A stretch of DNA of 64,000 nt from Zarea fungicola (taxonomy: Eukaryota > Ascomycota > Sordariomycetes > Hypocreales > Cordycipitaceae). Position numbers and translations under genes: made by a program. Location: the NCBI GenBank assembly GCA_900169235.1, contig FWCC01000151.1, forward strand, positions 124,001-188,000. The letters are read 5' to 3'. This document shows, piece by piece, positions 33,713 through 45,686 of this stretch; position 1 is the first letter of the stretch; each line of letters begins with the position of its first letter. Below the pieces are notes generated by a model that made no database searches, had not been told where the DNA came from, and saw only the letters and a list, made by a program, of their open reading frames with translations.

Positions 33713-36464
33713 TTATATATCTCGGTTATACGGAGCAATGCCCGTCTTTAGCTCACTGACAATCTCAGCTGCCTCATCCGCGCTGCGTGCTTCAAAATCG
33801 TACCGTTTCGTCTCTGCAGCTTTATACACCACAAGCTAGAACGATGAATGTCAGTAAATACACACACAAATAGATATAAGGAAAATAGAAAGAAATGTTG
33901 TATAAAATGAAAAGAGGGGTGGAAAGGAGGGCAGTAGTACGCACCTTTACATTCGTCGGATGCTTTCGCGGCACCTTGCATCCAATCACATTGCTAAAGT
34001 GCACCGTCGTCGTCTTGCTCGTGCTGTCCAGCACCGCTTTGCCCCCCGACGCCGGCACAATGTGAATGTACTCGCCGTCAATCATGAGCAGCCGCTCGCT
34101 CAGCACCAGCCGCATCGGCTGCTTCCGCCACACCGTGTACTTTTTGTGCGAGTCGTCATCCAGGCGCAGTGCCTCGCGTGCCAGCGGATGCATGCCGCCG
34201 CCAATCATGCTCGCGCCGCCGCTCGCGCCGGCACCAGCACCATTAACACCGCCCCGCTGCTGGTGGTGGTGCTTGTGGGCACCCCGGCGCAGCATGTGGC
34301 TGCTCTCTGGCAGCGACGCCGCGGCGCCGGGCCGAGGGGACGCGCTGCTCGGCGAGCCGGCCATGGTGAGGGGCCCGTCGGTGGCGAAGCGGCGGCGGTA
34401 CAGCTCCAGATCCGAGACGTTGCCAATCGACGACACGGGCCGGTCAATCATGACGACGGCACCGGAGCCGGGTAGCTTCAGGACGTGGTTGGCCTTGTCG
34501 AGCTGCCGCTTTCGGCACACCAGCTCGAGCACCTCCTCCAGGTACGTGTCCGTCGTCACGTCCACCGTCACCATCTGGCCCGGGACCGTGTCCGAGGACA
34601 TGATGTGCACGCGGAGCAGCTTCTGCTGGCCCCGGTTGGTGTTGGGCATAATGTGCGGCGTCTGCGGCGCGTCGGCGAGTGGCGTATTGGGACGGTACGT
34701 AGTCGTCATGATAGGATTCTGCCGCGGCTGGCTCGGGCCCAACTGCATGGCGATGCCGCTCACAGGCGGCTGGGGCGTTGTTTCTCTGCGGCTTGCCTCG
34801 GCCACGCTGGTCGACGACGACGGTGCAGCGGGCGGCGGCGGCGCCGCCGCCGCCGCCGCCGCCTTCTCGTCCTCCTGTGGTGTCAATCGCTTGTTTGTTT
34901 CAAACTCGTCCTCGTCAGCCAGCACCAAGGCAAAGTCATCAAAGGCCCTCGAATTGGCGCGCATCCTTCCACCGCCTCTCATGCCCGCGTTATGCACCGT
35001 AGTGAATGAAACAAGCGGTTTGGTCCTCTCAAAGGGCGGGAAGTCATCGTCGACCTCGCCGCCTTCTTCCACCATTCGTAATGTCCACCAGTTGATGTTG
35101 AGCTTGTCACCGGGCAGGCGAGGCTCGCGTTTCTCCTCATTGTATCGATATAGACTTAGACCAATCAGGTCCGCGACCGTCACAGGCCGCTCGGCACCCC
35201 CATCGCTGACCCGCGGACGAATAGGCACCTCGAACGGCCTGCTTGCCGTCTTGGAATAGGCCGGATATATGCGCACAGCAATGGAGCCCGGCGTTCCCTT
35301 GCCGCTGTAATGTGCAAACTTTTGAAATGGTATGGATGCTTTGTGCTGCTTGGCCTTGAACGCCTCGGTGAGCAGACTCGACGGCTGGATCACGCTGAGT
35401 GGCCTGATGGTGCTGAGCGGCCTCGGGGGAGGCAACGCTTGCAGCGTCGGTGCCGGTGGTGGAAGCTGTGATTTTCTCACTATAGATTGTCTGCGGTAGT
35501 TGCGCGGCGGCGTGCCCACGACGGGGTGCGTCGGTGAAGCGTTCTCCACGACGTTGAGGATAGAGGCCGAGTCGATGGTTCCCACGTAGTCCTCCGATAT
35601 ATCAGACCCTTCATCCGAGTCCTCCTCCTCTTCCGGCAGCAGCGTCGTGTCGGCGCGTGTGATGCCCGGCGTCGGCGGCTCCTCGTTGATCTTCTCATGC
35701 AGCTTCAGTGACCTGGCGGCGGCGCGCGCGGCCTCCCGGTGCCGCAGCGCGTATGGGACGTCAAACTCGCTCTCGGACGACATTTCACTGCTTGTAACCG
35801 TATCTCGTCTCGGGCGCTCCTTGACCGTCTCGAGGGCCGACTGGGAGCCCCGGCGCACTGCCTTGGGCGAGGTGCTCCCAAAGGGCTGCTTGAGGGCCGT
35901 GTTCTGCAGCGGCGATGAGCCCGCGCGGTGTCGTACGGGCATCTTGGCGAACTTTATCCGCTGCGCGTCGCGCTGCTCCGGCTCCTCGTCGCTCTCGTCG
36001 GTGAGGTCGCTGCTGTCGTCCTCTTCTAGCTGCTCGCGGCGCCTGCGCCTCTTGGTTGCGATGCCAGGGCCCATCGTATCGGCGCCGCCGTGCGTCAGCA
36101 TACCGCCATCGTCCTCGCCATCTTCGAGGGAGAGACCGCGCTGGCGTGGGGCCTGGAAGTACTCCGAGGCAATGGCTGTGGGGATCGGGGGCGAGTGCGT
36201 GCGCTTGTGCGATGACGTCGGGCGCCAGCCAGCGGCTTTGAAGGGTGCAGTGTTGATGAAGCTCTCGTTGACTGTAAGAAGTCGCTCGCCTACGCCGTCG
36301 GCAATGTCGTTCAGGTAGCTCGTACGCAGCTGATACGATATGAGGCTGGTGGCGGTATGTTAGCTGACGACGGCGATTCGATGGAGTTGGGGGCACAGGA
36401 AGCCGTGGGGGCTGTGATGAGGGGGACCAGACTTGACTTACTCTTCAGCCTGAAGGACAGACAT
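33713..36464 (-). CDS. sin1: SIN1/AVO1, subunit of TOR complex 2
   Basis: Essential TORC2 component that recruits AGC kinases to TOR at the plasma membrane. Three exons (36464-36442, 36345-33945, 33835-33713) give 848 residues. The 23-nt first exon encodes MSVLQAE and splices to LISYQLRTSYLNDIADGVGERL, the conserved SIN1 N-terminus. A long Ser/Pro/Arg-rich linker follows. The CRIM domain, at roughly residues 340-465, runs from KASIPFQKFAHYSG to FPPFERTKPLVSF. A Ras-binding-like fold at roughly 595-680 contains KLLRVHIMSSDT and YLEEVLELVCRKR. The C-terminal PH domain (from about 745) contains KYTVWRKQPMRLV, then LVVYKAAETKRYDF in the last exon, and is split by the second intron. A polyalanine/polyproline tract (near 34840-34865 in the DNA) sits between CRIM and RBD. 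All domains are present, so it should be functional. Confidence 0.95.
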
Positions 36465-38174
36465 GATGGCGAAGAGTGTGGCGACAGCGCCTTTTGTAAA
36501 TGGCCTATGTATAGAAAATATAGATGCACATTGCAGAGTCTGGATAATTGTCGCCTTTCTGTCCCAAGGCGACAAAGGGAGAATGAATGAGAGTGAATCG
36601 GCTCTGCAAGGTTACGAGCTCCCCACACTCGAGTATCACCGACCGTTAGTTCGATGTGATCCACCTGCCCGCGAGTATGAGCAGCGTAGCCAGGCGGACG
36701 AGGGTCAAAGGAAACAAGGGGGCAATGTTTGGAGATTTTAACTGATTATTTTTCTGTGTGTCAGAAGAGATTAAAACTGCAACTGAATAAACTAAATAGG
36801 TAGAAGTATGGCACCAAAATGGAGTCGGTTTAGTAGGCGGTCATGAACTTGCAGCTTGTCGACTACGATTTATTCTGGTCAAATTATTAAACAAGCCAAC
36901 GGAACATTTTTCAGCTATACCCTCGTATTTTTATGTATTTTCTTTTCTCGGAGCGAAGCTCGCTAGAACCAGCTTCGTGACAGTAGTCCAACGGAGTTGT
37001 CTGCATCATACCCTATATCCGTCTCACAACCTCTTTGCGTGGCTGGCCTTTTGCATCGTTCTCTTGCAGCATCAGAGAGATTGTTGATGCGGCTATCTGT
37101 AGGCTCATTAAGATGCTCGTTCAGTTTCAGTACCAGATGTGACTTTACATCTGCCCCAACGCCCATGGCCTCAAGGGTGTATCATGTCAAAGACATTGAC
37201 AGAGACCTACTACCGACAATTCACCAGCATGAGAGATATTTTTAATCAAACGTTATAGAATAAAAAAAAATTGTACTTTAAGAGAAGTATCCAATGATGT
37301 ATTATGCAGATACCATCCTTTATGTAGCCAAAGAAGCTGCACAATACAATTCTAGGCTGGGCTGACCAACCGTGTAGGTCTAAATTGTAACTTTGTGTAC
37401 CAGTTACGCAGGGCATAAGTAGGAAGTAAATTAGTCCCTGTCCTATAGCGTCGTCCCAACAATAATTCCACGTACGCTCGTAGCGTCCGATGATAGTGCA
37501 TTTGTTGTCTATTGCCCCCATAACTATGAAGCATAGCTGCTATAGTGGTCTCTAGTAGTCTAGAGTAGTCTACAGTCATAAAACGCTTACCATTGAACTT
37601 GTCCAGAATTCAATCAAGCTGAATCCTGGACAAACTTCTTCCTTTGAGATATTTTACAGCTGTTCCACTACTTATCCTGTTACGGCTTTGATTGGTGTCA
37701 TCCTGCCTCAATGGGGGACTTGTACATTGACACGCCGACTATGTTTAGCATCGCCAGCGCATGCAGTCTGTAGTGAAGACTCTTGCTAGTCATGTAAAAA
37801 GTCATAAAATGTTACATATTTAAACACAGATCGGAGAGTACTAGCACGAGTTGGAAGGAGCATATACGAGCTGAATACGGCGACTCGGGACGATAGCCGC
37901 AACACTTCAACGTTTTCACGGCACACGCCCGTTACGCTAACTGTCGTAATTTTCTCCAAGACTCGTATTTTCATATATTAAAAACTGACTAGAGGTTAAT
38001 AGCTCATTAGTTAATGCCTGGGTTTAAAACAAATTGTCACGTGGGGCACCGGCCGCCCCACGATCTTCAACTGCCGGCATGAAAGAGGTTAACTCACTAA
38101 CCTGATGTATTCCAGAGTCGAGAAATATTCAGAGAAAATTCCGCAGGCACTGGGAATCCCCAAAGTCGGCGACC
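36465..38174. other. Divergent region SIN1 / Zn2Cys6 regulator
   Basis: 1.7 kb, AT-rich in its middle part (36.8-38.1 kb), with TAG/CTA-rich patches near 37540-37575. No gene is supported. A 75-codon minus frame at 37352-37579 may be a decayed fragment. Confidence 0.5.
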
Positions 38175-39924
38175 ATGGACCAGCAATCTGGCCGCCTGCT
38201 CGTGGCGTTGCTTGATGAGTCGAGCTCTGGGAGCAGCCCAGAGGCCGTCGTGCCTCTCAGACCCCGCGTGGCGCCAAGAACCAAGCGATGGACTTCACGA
38301 GCGAGAACGGGATGCAACACTTGTCGGTTCGTAGAAAAATCCTTGATGCCTCGCTCCCCAGAGGTCACCACCGCGACGCCATTTTGCAAAAGGGATCGGC
38401 ATATTACGTTTCGGTTTATGAAGGCTGCTGATAGGTGCTCTTGTGGAATAGAACCCGCCATGTTAAATGCGACGAGCAACGCCCAGTTTGCAAGCAATGC
38501 ATTTTCGCACGGCGAGAATGTACCGGTTACAGCTATGGCAACGTCCTTGGAAGTGAGGCCAGCTTCCCGGTTGAGCTTCCTGTAATCCCGACAAAGGGCT
38601 TGGATCCAATTGACTGGAAGTTCCAAGAAGCCTGCCGATATTGTGCGTGTACCCCCCTTGAATCTTTTTCCACTCCATCCTACCTTTTACTCATTTTCTT
38701 TCTGCACTTACTCTCTTTCTTTCTTAATATATTCAAATTAATCATCTTTACGTAGATGTCGAAGTCCAGGCTCCAATGAGCAATTACACCGAAGTAGGAT
38801 CCAATTCACTCAAGCCTGCCTACGATGCCGCAGCGGAACTCCGCAAAGGAAGGCCAGAACCTTACAGCTTCAGCGCCATGGTCCTCCAGCACCGTATAGT
38901 CTGCGGCTCCATCTCCGCCAGGGTGAAGCCGGAATACGGCACGCTGTATGGCACGAGCCACCTCTGGAACATGCTGTACGAATGCATGGCCATGTCGGTG
39001 AAGAATCTCAATGAATACATTAAAATAGGAATGCGGCCCTCGTACATCTTTGCCCAGACGGTGAATATGCTCGGCATCGAGGTTGGAGTCTCGATGCCGA
39101 CCTGGCGACTGCACGCCGATGGCCTGGCTGCCCTGATCAAGCGTTATGGGGGCATGGAAAACTTAAAGACGATGGCTGTGCCTGCGTTTCTTGCCGTGCA
39201 GTACGGCTTCATCATGGCCACGGCGTGCAACACGACCAGCCCTCTGACGAATCAAATTGCGGGTGTCACGGATTGGAGCAGAAACGAGGTCAGGTTGGCG
39301 TATGCGCACACAGGCAGGGAGGCGTTGCCGTGCCCGACGGATCTCTTTTTCGAAATGATTGACATTACGAGGCTACGTACAGCAGTGTACACGGGCGAAG
39401 TATCCCGCACTCAACTTCTCCGCAATGCTCGCAAAATCGCCCAAGGGATCGACGGCTTTGATCCAGAGTCCTGGACCGAAACCTACGACACCCAGGGCCC
39501 TTCATTTACATTGATGGCGAGACTTTTCAAGTCGGCCGTTACGCTATATGCAGTAATGTCGCTGCCACCACGCCTCGTAAAGCCGTTTACCGTCCCGCAG
39601 TCAGGACTCGCAGCAAGCGCAGGCGGTGTACAAGACATCTCGGCGCACGCATATTATCGAGATCAGCTTTTCCAGCTCTTTACCGAGGCCTGGGACAGAC
39701 TCTCGCGACGGAGTCTCGGCTGGCCCGTCGCCGTCCTTGGTGTCGCCGTCGCAGACAGCCCGTCGCAGCGCGAGCAGGTCAGGGCGTGGCTCGACTATAT
39801 GTGCTGGATACCGGGCACGGACTGCGGCACGCTCGCTCTGGTACCACTTTTGGAGGAGTTTTGGCCATTGGGTAGTACAAAATGGGACGATTGCTTCTAC
39901 GAGCCGATAAACTGCTTGTTATGA
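38175..39924 (+). CDS. Zn2Cys6 (GAL4-type) transcription factor
   Basis: Fungal-specific regulator of 503 residues in three exons (38175-38326, 38452-38642, 38756-39924). The first intron (125 bp) falls inside the zinc cluster. Joined, the six cysteines are at residues 47, 50, 57, 64, 67 and 74, spacing C-x2-C-x6-C-x6-C-x2-C-x6-C, the exact GAL4-type pattern, flanked by basic residues. The rest is a helical middle-homology-like region (from SNYTEVGSNSLKPAYDAAAEL to the end) without a named domain. The C-terminal part resembles the conserved region of small fungal Zn2Cys6 proteins that end near FWPLGSTKWDDCFYEPI. The first donor, GTTCGT, is weak, so the exon edges there rest on restoring the cluster. 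The target is unknown. A GDE1-like gene starts 440 bp downstream on the same strand. Confidence 0.9.
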
Positions 39925-40364
39925 GGAACTCGTATTACGCAGCGACAGTTTCTGTAACTTTTGGAAAGCGTCGAGGTTTGGTTTGTTATTTTTCTATACC
40001 CAGCATCTATATGTACGTAATAATTTTGAATATTTTCAAGTCGATGTAGAACCTGAAGAAGCACCTGATCGCCATGCTGACATTCATGGTCAACTGCATT
40101 ACTGCCAGTACGTACAACAGACATGCAGTGATTTGGGGGGGGGGGGGGGGGGGTTACGGAAATATCAATTCTCAAAGCAAAATTTAGCGAAAACTGATCC
40201 GAGATAATTACATATGCAGGTGCTGCCCATGAGAGTGGTAAGAGGCAGGAGCTGCAGTTCACCAGCTCCCCAAGGCTGCGGTTTCACCACCTGCAGCATT
40301 GGAACCCAAACATCTATCTACAGACGGATAAACTGCCAAAACGCTGCTCGCCTTAAAGGAAATC
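39925..40364. other. Spacer/promoter of GDE1-like gene with poly-G tract
   Basis: 440 bp between the regulator stop and the SPX start codon. Its one notable feature is a run of 19 G, listed separately. Confidence 0.6.
40135..40153. repeat. Homopolymer of 19 G
   Basis: Nineteen consecutive G on the plus strand, 212 bp upstream of the GDE1-like start codon. Length is prone to sequencing and replication error. Confidence 0.9.
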
Positions 40365-43300
40365 ATGAAATTCGGACTCCATTATTACCAACATATGCTA
40401 GCCAAATGGGCAGATCACTACATAGACTACAATGGTCTACGATCCCGGATGCATTCATGCGTCGACGCAGAAAATAGAGGCCTTAGTGGTGCGAGTTGCA
40501 ATACAAACGTTTCAACATGATCAAATTCTGACAAACTTCTAGCCTTGATAGACCAGTTTGATACCTATATTAAGGAGTTCGAAGAGTTTCGGGACGAGAG
40601 ATACTTGCCCTGTCAAACGTTTGAGGACAATCTGCGGGTTAGATTCTGTCTGCCTGAGAAGGCTGGCAACTGGGATGCATTCCCACCAACATGCAAGTTT
40701 GAGCTGGATTTTTTCCAGCGGTGCTACGAAGATATTTTGCTCGAGCTGAGGGATCTACAGCAGTTCAATGCGGTCAACGAAGCAGCCATCCAAGGACTTT
40801 TTGACAAGCTCAGAGTCTATTTTCCTGGCAAACAATACCTCTATCGAAAACCCAAGAGTGCATGGATCACAAGACAGAAAGCTGCAAATCAAACTGCGGA
40901 TGACAAGCGACAGAAAATTTTCGAATTTATCTGCGTTTTCCGTAAGCGTAGCGTCACGTTCCAGGATGGACAATTTAGGTACTCGTTCGGTACTGGTGTG
41001 CTGCACAGGTACATGTTTCCTGCACAATACGATTCTCAGATGCTACTTGGCTTATTCCGAAATGACGACTCCACGACGGTGGTGAATGTTCTCCGGAACT
41101 CCATCGATCCTCATATTTTTCTTGGTGGTAGCTTTTGGCACCTACTTGGCGATTTACTCATTCTCGGAATGCTGCTTGGAGCTGAGACTATTCTTTCGGT
41201 GATACTTGAGCGCATCATAACAGCGAATCGTGAGCTAAGCTTACCCCATATGTCCGCGATATTGGCAATCTGGCGTGGCAGAGGAATCAACACCAAATTT
41301 GATCTCCAATTGATAAACGCGCTCTGCACCAAGCCCAACATTAGGTTTTTTCTCCCCCAAGGCAGAGAACTTGGAAGCTATCCGCTCCACTACGCGGCAC
41401 GATATGGATACGTTGAACTTTGCAGAACCTTTGCCCAGAATGCCAATCGTTGGGGCTTTTCCGTTTTGGAAGCCGCCGTTGCCAGGGATAAGGAAGGCAT
41501 GACACCTTTGCACAATGCTGTACTTTCCAGAAGTACTGAAACCTTTTTAGCGTTGGCACAGGGACGCAAGCGAAAAACACGCCCTGGTGTAGAGATTGAA
41601 GGAGGTAACGTGCCTCTTGAGGAGCTTCAAGAGGTTTTGCTCTTAGCCGTGAGAACTAACCAGAGCGAAATGACGGAGACCATTCTGAAACTGGGGTCTA
41701 ACATGGGATATCCTTCCTTTGGTGAGGAGGTTGCACTTTACTGCGCAGCTCAAACTGGCAGCGTGGAGTTGGTCGAGCCCGTTGTGCGCCACATGCTCAA
41801 GAAGTCAAAAAGTCTGGATAACCAGCAGAAATATACGGAGTGTACACCTCTCATGGTAGCCTGTGCAAACGGACACTTGGATGTGGTATTGCTTCTCTTA
41901 GACGCCGGTGCAGACCCAAAGATGCGGGATGCTCGTGGCTGGACTGCACAGGAGCACGCAGCATTCCGTGGCCATCTCGCTGTGGCAGAGACTCCAAGTC
42001 TAGCCATCGCAGGAAACAAGTCAACAGGACCTGCAAGCCAGCGCAGAGCTATCCAAAAGGCAACCATTGAAACGCTGATCCCCGGGAAAAAGAAATTCAT
42101 TGTAAATATTGGGAGTGTCCAACACGGCCACGAGAGAGCAGCGCTGAAGTTGCCAGGCCTTGACGGAGCTAACGACTGTGGACTGACGAGTCCGCCAGAT
42201 ATGGTTCTGGAACTATCTGCGCCAAACGGAAACGTAAAATATGTACCATTGCCGATATTGAAAGACTATACCAACGAACCATTCGTCGGCACTGTGGACG
42301 CTGATGTGCCTCTGCTGCTTACTTTGAAACTATGGCGCCGAAATTTTGTAGAGGACTGTTTTTTTCTAGGCGGGGGGCTACTCTGTGCGGGGACAGTGAT
42401 TTTGGACCAAGATAAAGACAAGTTTGGAGAGAAACGGGAAAGTATGCTTCGAGAAACGACCGTTTGCATGATGCAGGGCAATATAAGTATGGGGGATGCA
42501 GGCACAGTACTGTTAAGCTACGTGGTAGCCACAGCGTTCGACGGACTTCAGTCTGTACATTCTTCCATCTATCGACGAGATGATAGAGAACCCACACGTC
42601 TTATTGGCCATCGAGGTAAGTTTGGTTTGCTTCCATTCTTACTCCACATACCAACACGTATGGCAGGTCTTGGACAGAATACCGCAAGTCAGTCAAGTTT
42701 GCAGATAGGCGAGAACACGGCCTTGGTATGCGACAGCACCAATCGCAGTGCTGAAACGAATGAATACTGACGATACATAGTCATTTCTCTCTGCTTTCAA
42801 GCTGGGGGCTTCCTTTATCGCAGTAAGCTGAAATATCAAACGATTAATTCATGGCAATGCTAACGCTGTCCAGTTTGGTAGGAAACCTCGGCTGTAGTTT
42901 GTCGCTGAGGCGAAACTAATGCATTTGTAGATGTACAACTTACGCGCGATCTTGAAGCCGTCATATTTCACGATTTCTCATTCAGCGAGCTAGGGGCTGA
43001 CATACCAATCCACGATGTCACACTCGCCCAGTACAAGCATGCGAGCCGCCTGCAAGGCCCGCGGGAATGCCGTGCAGCTGTGCTTGAAGCTAAAACCGAA
43101 ACTGATATTGGTCCACGGCAGCGGCCCCGCGCATTTTCCACCGGCGAAGAATCCATGCAGCGATCCGCGCAGCTAAGAGAAAGATTGATGTGCGCTGTCG
43201 ACTTTCAGAACAAGGGATTTAAACCCAACACTCGAGGACACAGCATCCAGGACACTCGGACCACGCTGAATGAGCTCCTGGTGAAGCTCCCCGAAGAGAT

Positions 43301-43969
43301 TGGATTCCACATTGAATTGAGTACGTTTGTATTGCCATGTAAAGTTATTGCTGTTTGAGGCCATGTTGACCAGAATCAGAATACCCACGCCTGCACGAGG
43401 CCGCGATGGTGGGCGTGGCACCCGTTACCATAGACATTAATACTTTTGTCGACACTGTACTTGAAAGGATTCAGCGAGTCGCCAGTCAGCGTCCAATAAC
43501 TCTATCATCCTCTACGCCGGAAATTTGCATTCTGTTAAAGCTCAAACAAAAAGCCTACCCAGTCATGTTCATGACCAATGCGGGCAAAGACCCCATGGCC
43601 GATCGCGAGCTGCGAACAGCTAGTCTGCAAATGGGAGTACGATTCGCCAAGCGATGGAATCTAGACGGCATTGTCCTGGCGTGTGAGACGTTTCTTCACT
43701 GTCCGAGATTGATTCGTTTTGTTCAAAACGCGGGTCTGGCGTGTGCGTCCTATGGCGTGCCCAATAACGACCCTGCCAACACACGAGTGAGTACTTTTAG
43801 TACCCTTTTTATTATCACGGCAGTTTAAATCACATCTGCTCTACCCAATGCACGGAGGCTAATACTAGAATAGACTCAAGTACACGCCGGAATAGACATG
43901 GTAATTGCCGATAAAGTAAAGTGCATAGCGGAGGAACTGCACAAGATCGGATTCAAGAGACGCAAGTAG
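40365..43969 (+). CDS. GDE1: SPX-ankyrin-GDPD protein, GDE1-type glycerophosphocholine phosphodiesterase
   Basis: GDE1 family proteins cleave glycerophosphocholine and sense phosphate through the SPX domain. I reconstruct eight exons: 40365-40488, 40543-42615, 42667-42725, 42781-42822, a 4-nt microexon 42874-42877, 42931-43320, 43380-43786 and 43874-43969. They give 1064 residues with all phases closed. The N-terminal SPX domain starts MKFGLHYYQHMLAKW and continues ADHYIDYNGLR. The middle contains at least four ankyrin repeats, e.g. YPLHYAARYGYVEL, GMTPLHNAVLSR and TPLMVACANGHLDVV. A linking beta-rich region leads into the C-terminal GDPD domain: GHRGLGQN, GENTALSF, FDVQLTRDL, VIFHDF and HIELKYP, ending QVHAGIDMVIADKV. 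Both catalytic histidines and the later metal Glu are present. The metal-ligand Glu of the E-x-D motif reads as Ala (residue ~766) with this splicing. It is shorter than the ~1220-residue yeast protein. Confidence 0.88.
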
Positions 43970-44233
43970 CTGAGTTGGAGTCTCGACGTTAAAATTAGGT
44001 GTTAAAATAGCGAACAAGCGAACAAGCGAATAAATAACATTAATAAATGCAAACTTTTTACTTACATGTCATCTCGCATCACCTTTGTGGCACGAGTTGT
44101 TCAATACCGCTGCCATGGAAGTGACTCCACTAATGAACGACGGGCGAACCTCTGAAAAAGTTTGGTCGCGCGACAGGCTTCAACCGTCCGCAAACACACC
44201 ACCGCATCTCATTCCATCACGACACAATAAGCC

Positions 44234-45502
44234 ATGGGTCTCGTCGACTACTCCGAGTCCGACTCGTCCGGCTCCGAGGCCGAAGCGCCCGCGAAGCAAA
44301 TACCCAAGCCCAAGGCGGGCAAGAAGGCCTTTCAGCCCGTCATGGACAAGTCCAACCCGGGCAAAATCATTGTCAACCTCGCCGGCACCGCAACAGCTGC
44401 AGGACCAAGCGACGAGCCGCCAGCAAAAAGAGCGCGCACAATGGGAGGCGGTGGAGGCGGTCGATTTGCTGGTTTCAACTCTTTTCTGCCAGCGCCAAAA
44501 AACACAGCTGCCAAACAAGGACCGGCCCTGGGAGGGGGTTCCAAGCCATCGCCCGGCTTTGGGCTGCGGACGAGTGCGGCACCTGGGTTTAGCAGAGACG
44601 CGGCTGCTGTCGCTCCTGCTTCTGCTTCTCCATCGATGGCAGAGAATCACAACAACGTCGACAGCGCGACGGGGGAGGGTGAAGGGCCGAAGAGCGTGGC
44701 GGGAGGTTTGCTGAGCTTGCCGCCGCCGAAGCATGCTGTGTCGGGGTCGGCTGGGACTTTGGAGGAGCGGAACGATGGGCCATCGATACCGGAAGGACAG
44801 AAACCGGCGGCAGAAGTCAAGCTTACGGGGAAACCACTCATGTTTCGGCCACTTTCTGTGGCCAAGGGCAAGAAGAAGACATCGACGGCTGCAAAAAAGC
44901 CAAACCCGGCACAACAACCTCTGACAGGAGTGTCATCAGTGTCAGCATCAGCTCCAGCACCAGCGCCAGAACCGCTGAAAAAGAAGAAGATGTCTCTCTT
45001 TTCAATACCCACAGAGAGCAGCAGCACCACGCCGGCCCTTGGCCCCTCATTATCGAGCGGCACTGGCGGCGCATACGAGCCTCTTTTTGAAACGGACACC
45101 ACAAACGACTACGCAACTGCTGCCTACGTCGCCGCTGAGAGTGCAGGACCTGCGGTCGAGGCGTCCATAGGCGACATTGCCAACGACATGCACCTGTCGG
45201 CCGCGGCGCGTCGCGACCTCTTTGGCCGCGCGAATGGCAGCAGCGCGCAGGCCGCCGCCGCCGTCGCCGCGTCGCGCGTCGTCCACTTCAGCACGGACCG
45301 CGAGTACCAGCACAACGAGGCGCTGCGGGCGAGCGGCGAGCAGCAGGCGGCGCACAACCCAGTGCGGTCGATCCAGGGCGGCGGCAAGCACAGCCTGCGA
45401 CAGCTGGTGAGCAATGTGCAGGGCCAAAAGGATGCGCTCGAGGACAGTTTTGCCCAGGGCAGGTCGAATCGTCGGGAGGCGTCGAGTCGATACGGGTGGT
45501 GA
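44234..45502 (+). CDS. PRCC-like protein (mitotic checkpoint / splicing-associated family)
   Basis: Intronless gene for 422 residues. The N-terminus MGLVDYSESDSSGSEAE is the conserved acidic start of PRCC-family proteins (LVxYxxSDxSDxE). It is followed by Pro/Lys-rich, low-complexity sequence with AGKKAFQPVMDKSNPGKIIVNL. The C-terminal 40 residues, KHSLRQLVSNVQGQKDALED and then NRREASSRYGW, match the conserved PRCC C-terminal block that ends in a Y-G-aromatic. Human PRCC binds MAD2B and associates with spliceosomes in the nucleus; the fungal role is inferred from that. The middle is disordered, with several Lys-rich nuclear-signal-like patches. The start ATG lies 264 bp after the GDE1-like stop. 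Confidence 0.85.
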   Translation: MGLVDYSESDSSGSEAEAPAKQIPKPKAGKKAFQPVMDKSNPGKIIVNLAGTATAAGPSDEPPAKRARTMGGGGGGRFAGFNSFLPAPKNTAAKQGPALGGGSKPSPGFGLRTSAAPGFSRDAAAVAPASASPSMAENHNNVDSATGEGEGPKSVAGGLLSLPPPKHAVSGSAGTLEERNDGPSIPEGQKPAAEVKLTGKPLMFRPLSVAKGKKKTSTAAKKPNPAQQPLTGVSSVSASAPAPAPEPLKKKKMSLFSIPTESSSTTPALGPSLSSGTGGAYEPLFETDTTNDYATAAYVAAESAGPAVEASIGDIANDMHLSAAARRDLFGRANGSSAQAAAAVAASRVVHFSTDREYQHNEALRASGEQQAAHNPVRSIQGGGKHSLRQLVSNVQGQKDALEDSFAQGRSNRREASSRYGW

Positions 45503-45686
45503 AAACCCTCAAAACAACTGAGACTCTAGATATAACGTTTTACATAATGATACCCTTTTTTTTTTTCAAGAAAAAAATGTCTGCAAATGGAATGACGAAA
45601 TCTGATTGTTGTTTCCAATTTTATTCTTCTTTATGAAACTACTAATAATACAGGAATATTTGCTGTATGCCTTTTGGCTTTTCATT

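Noticed and set aside
34066..35259. 397-codon open frame on the plus strand
   Set aside because: Lies fully antisense to the SIN1 coding exon, which has clear CRIM and RBD domains.
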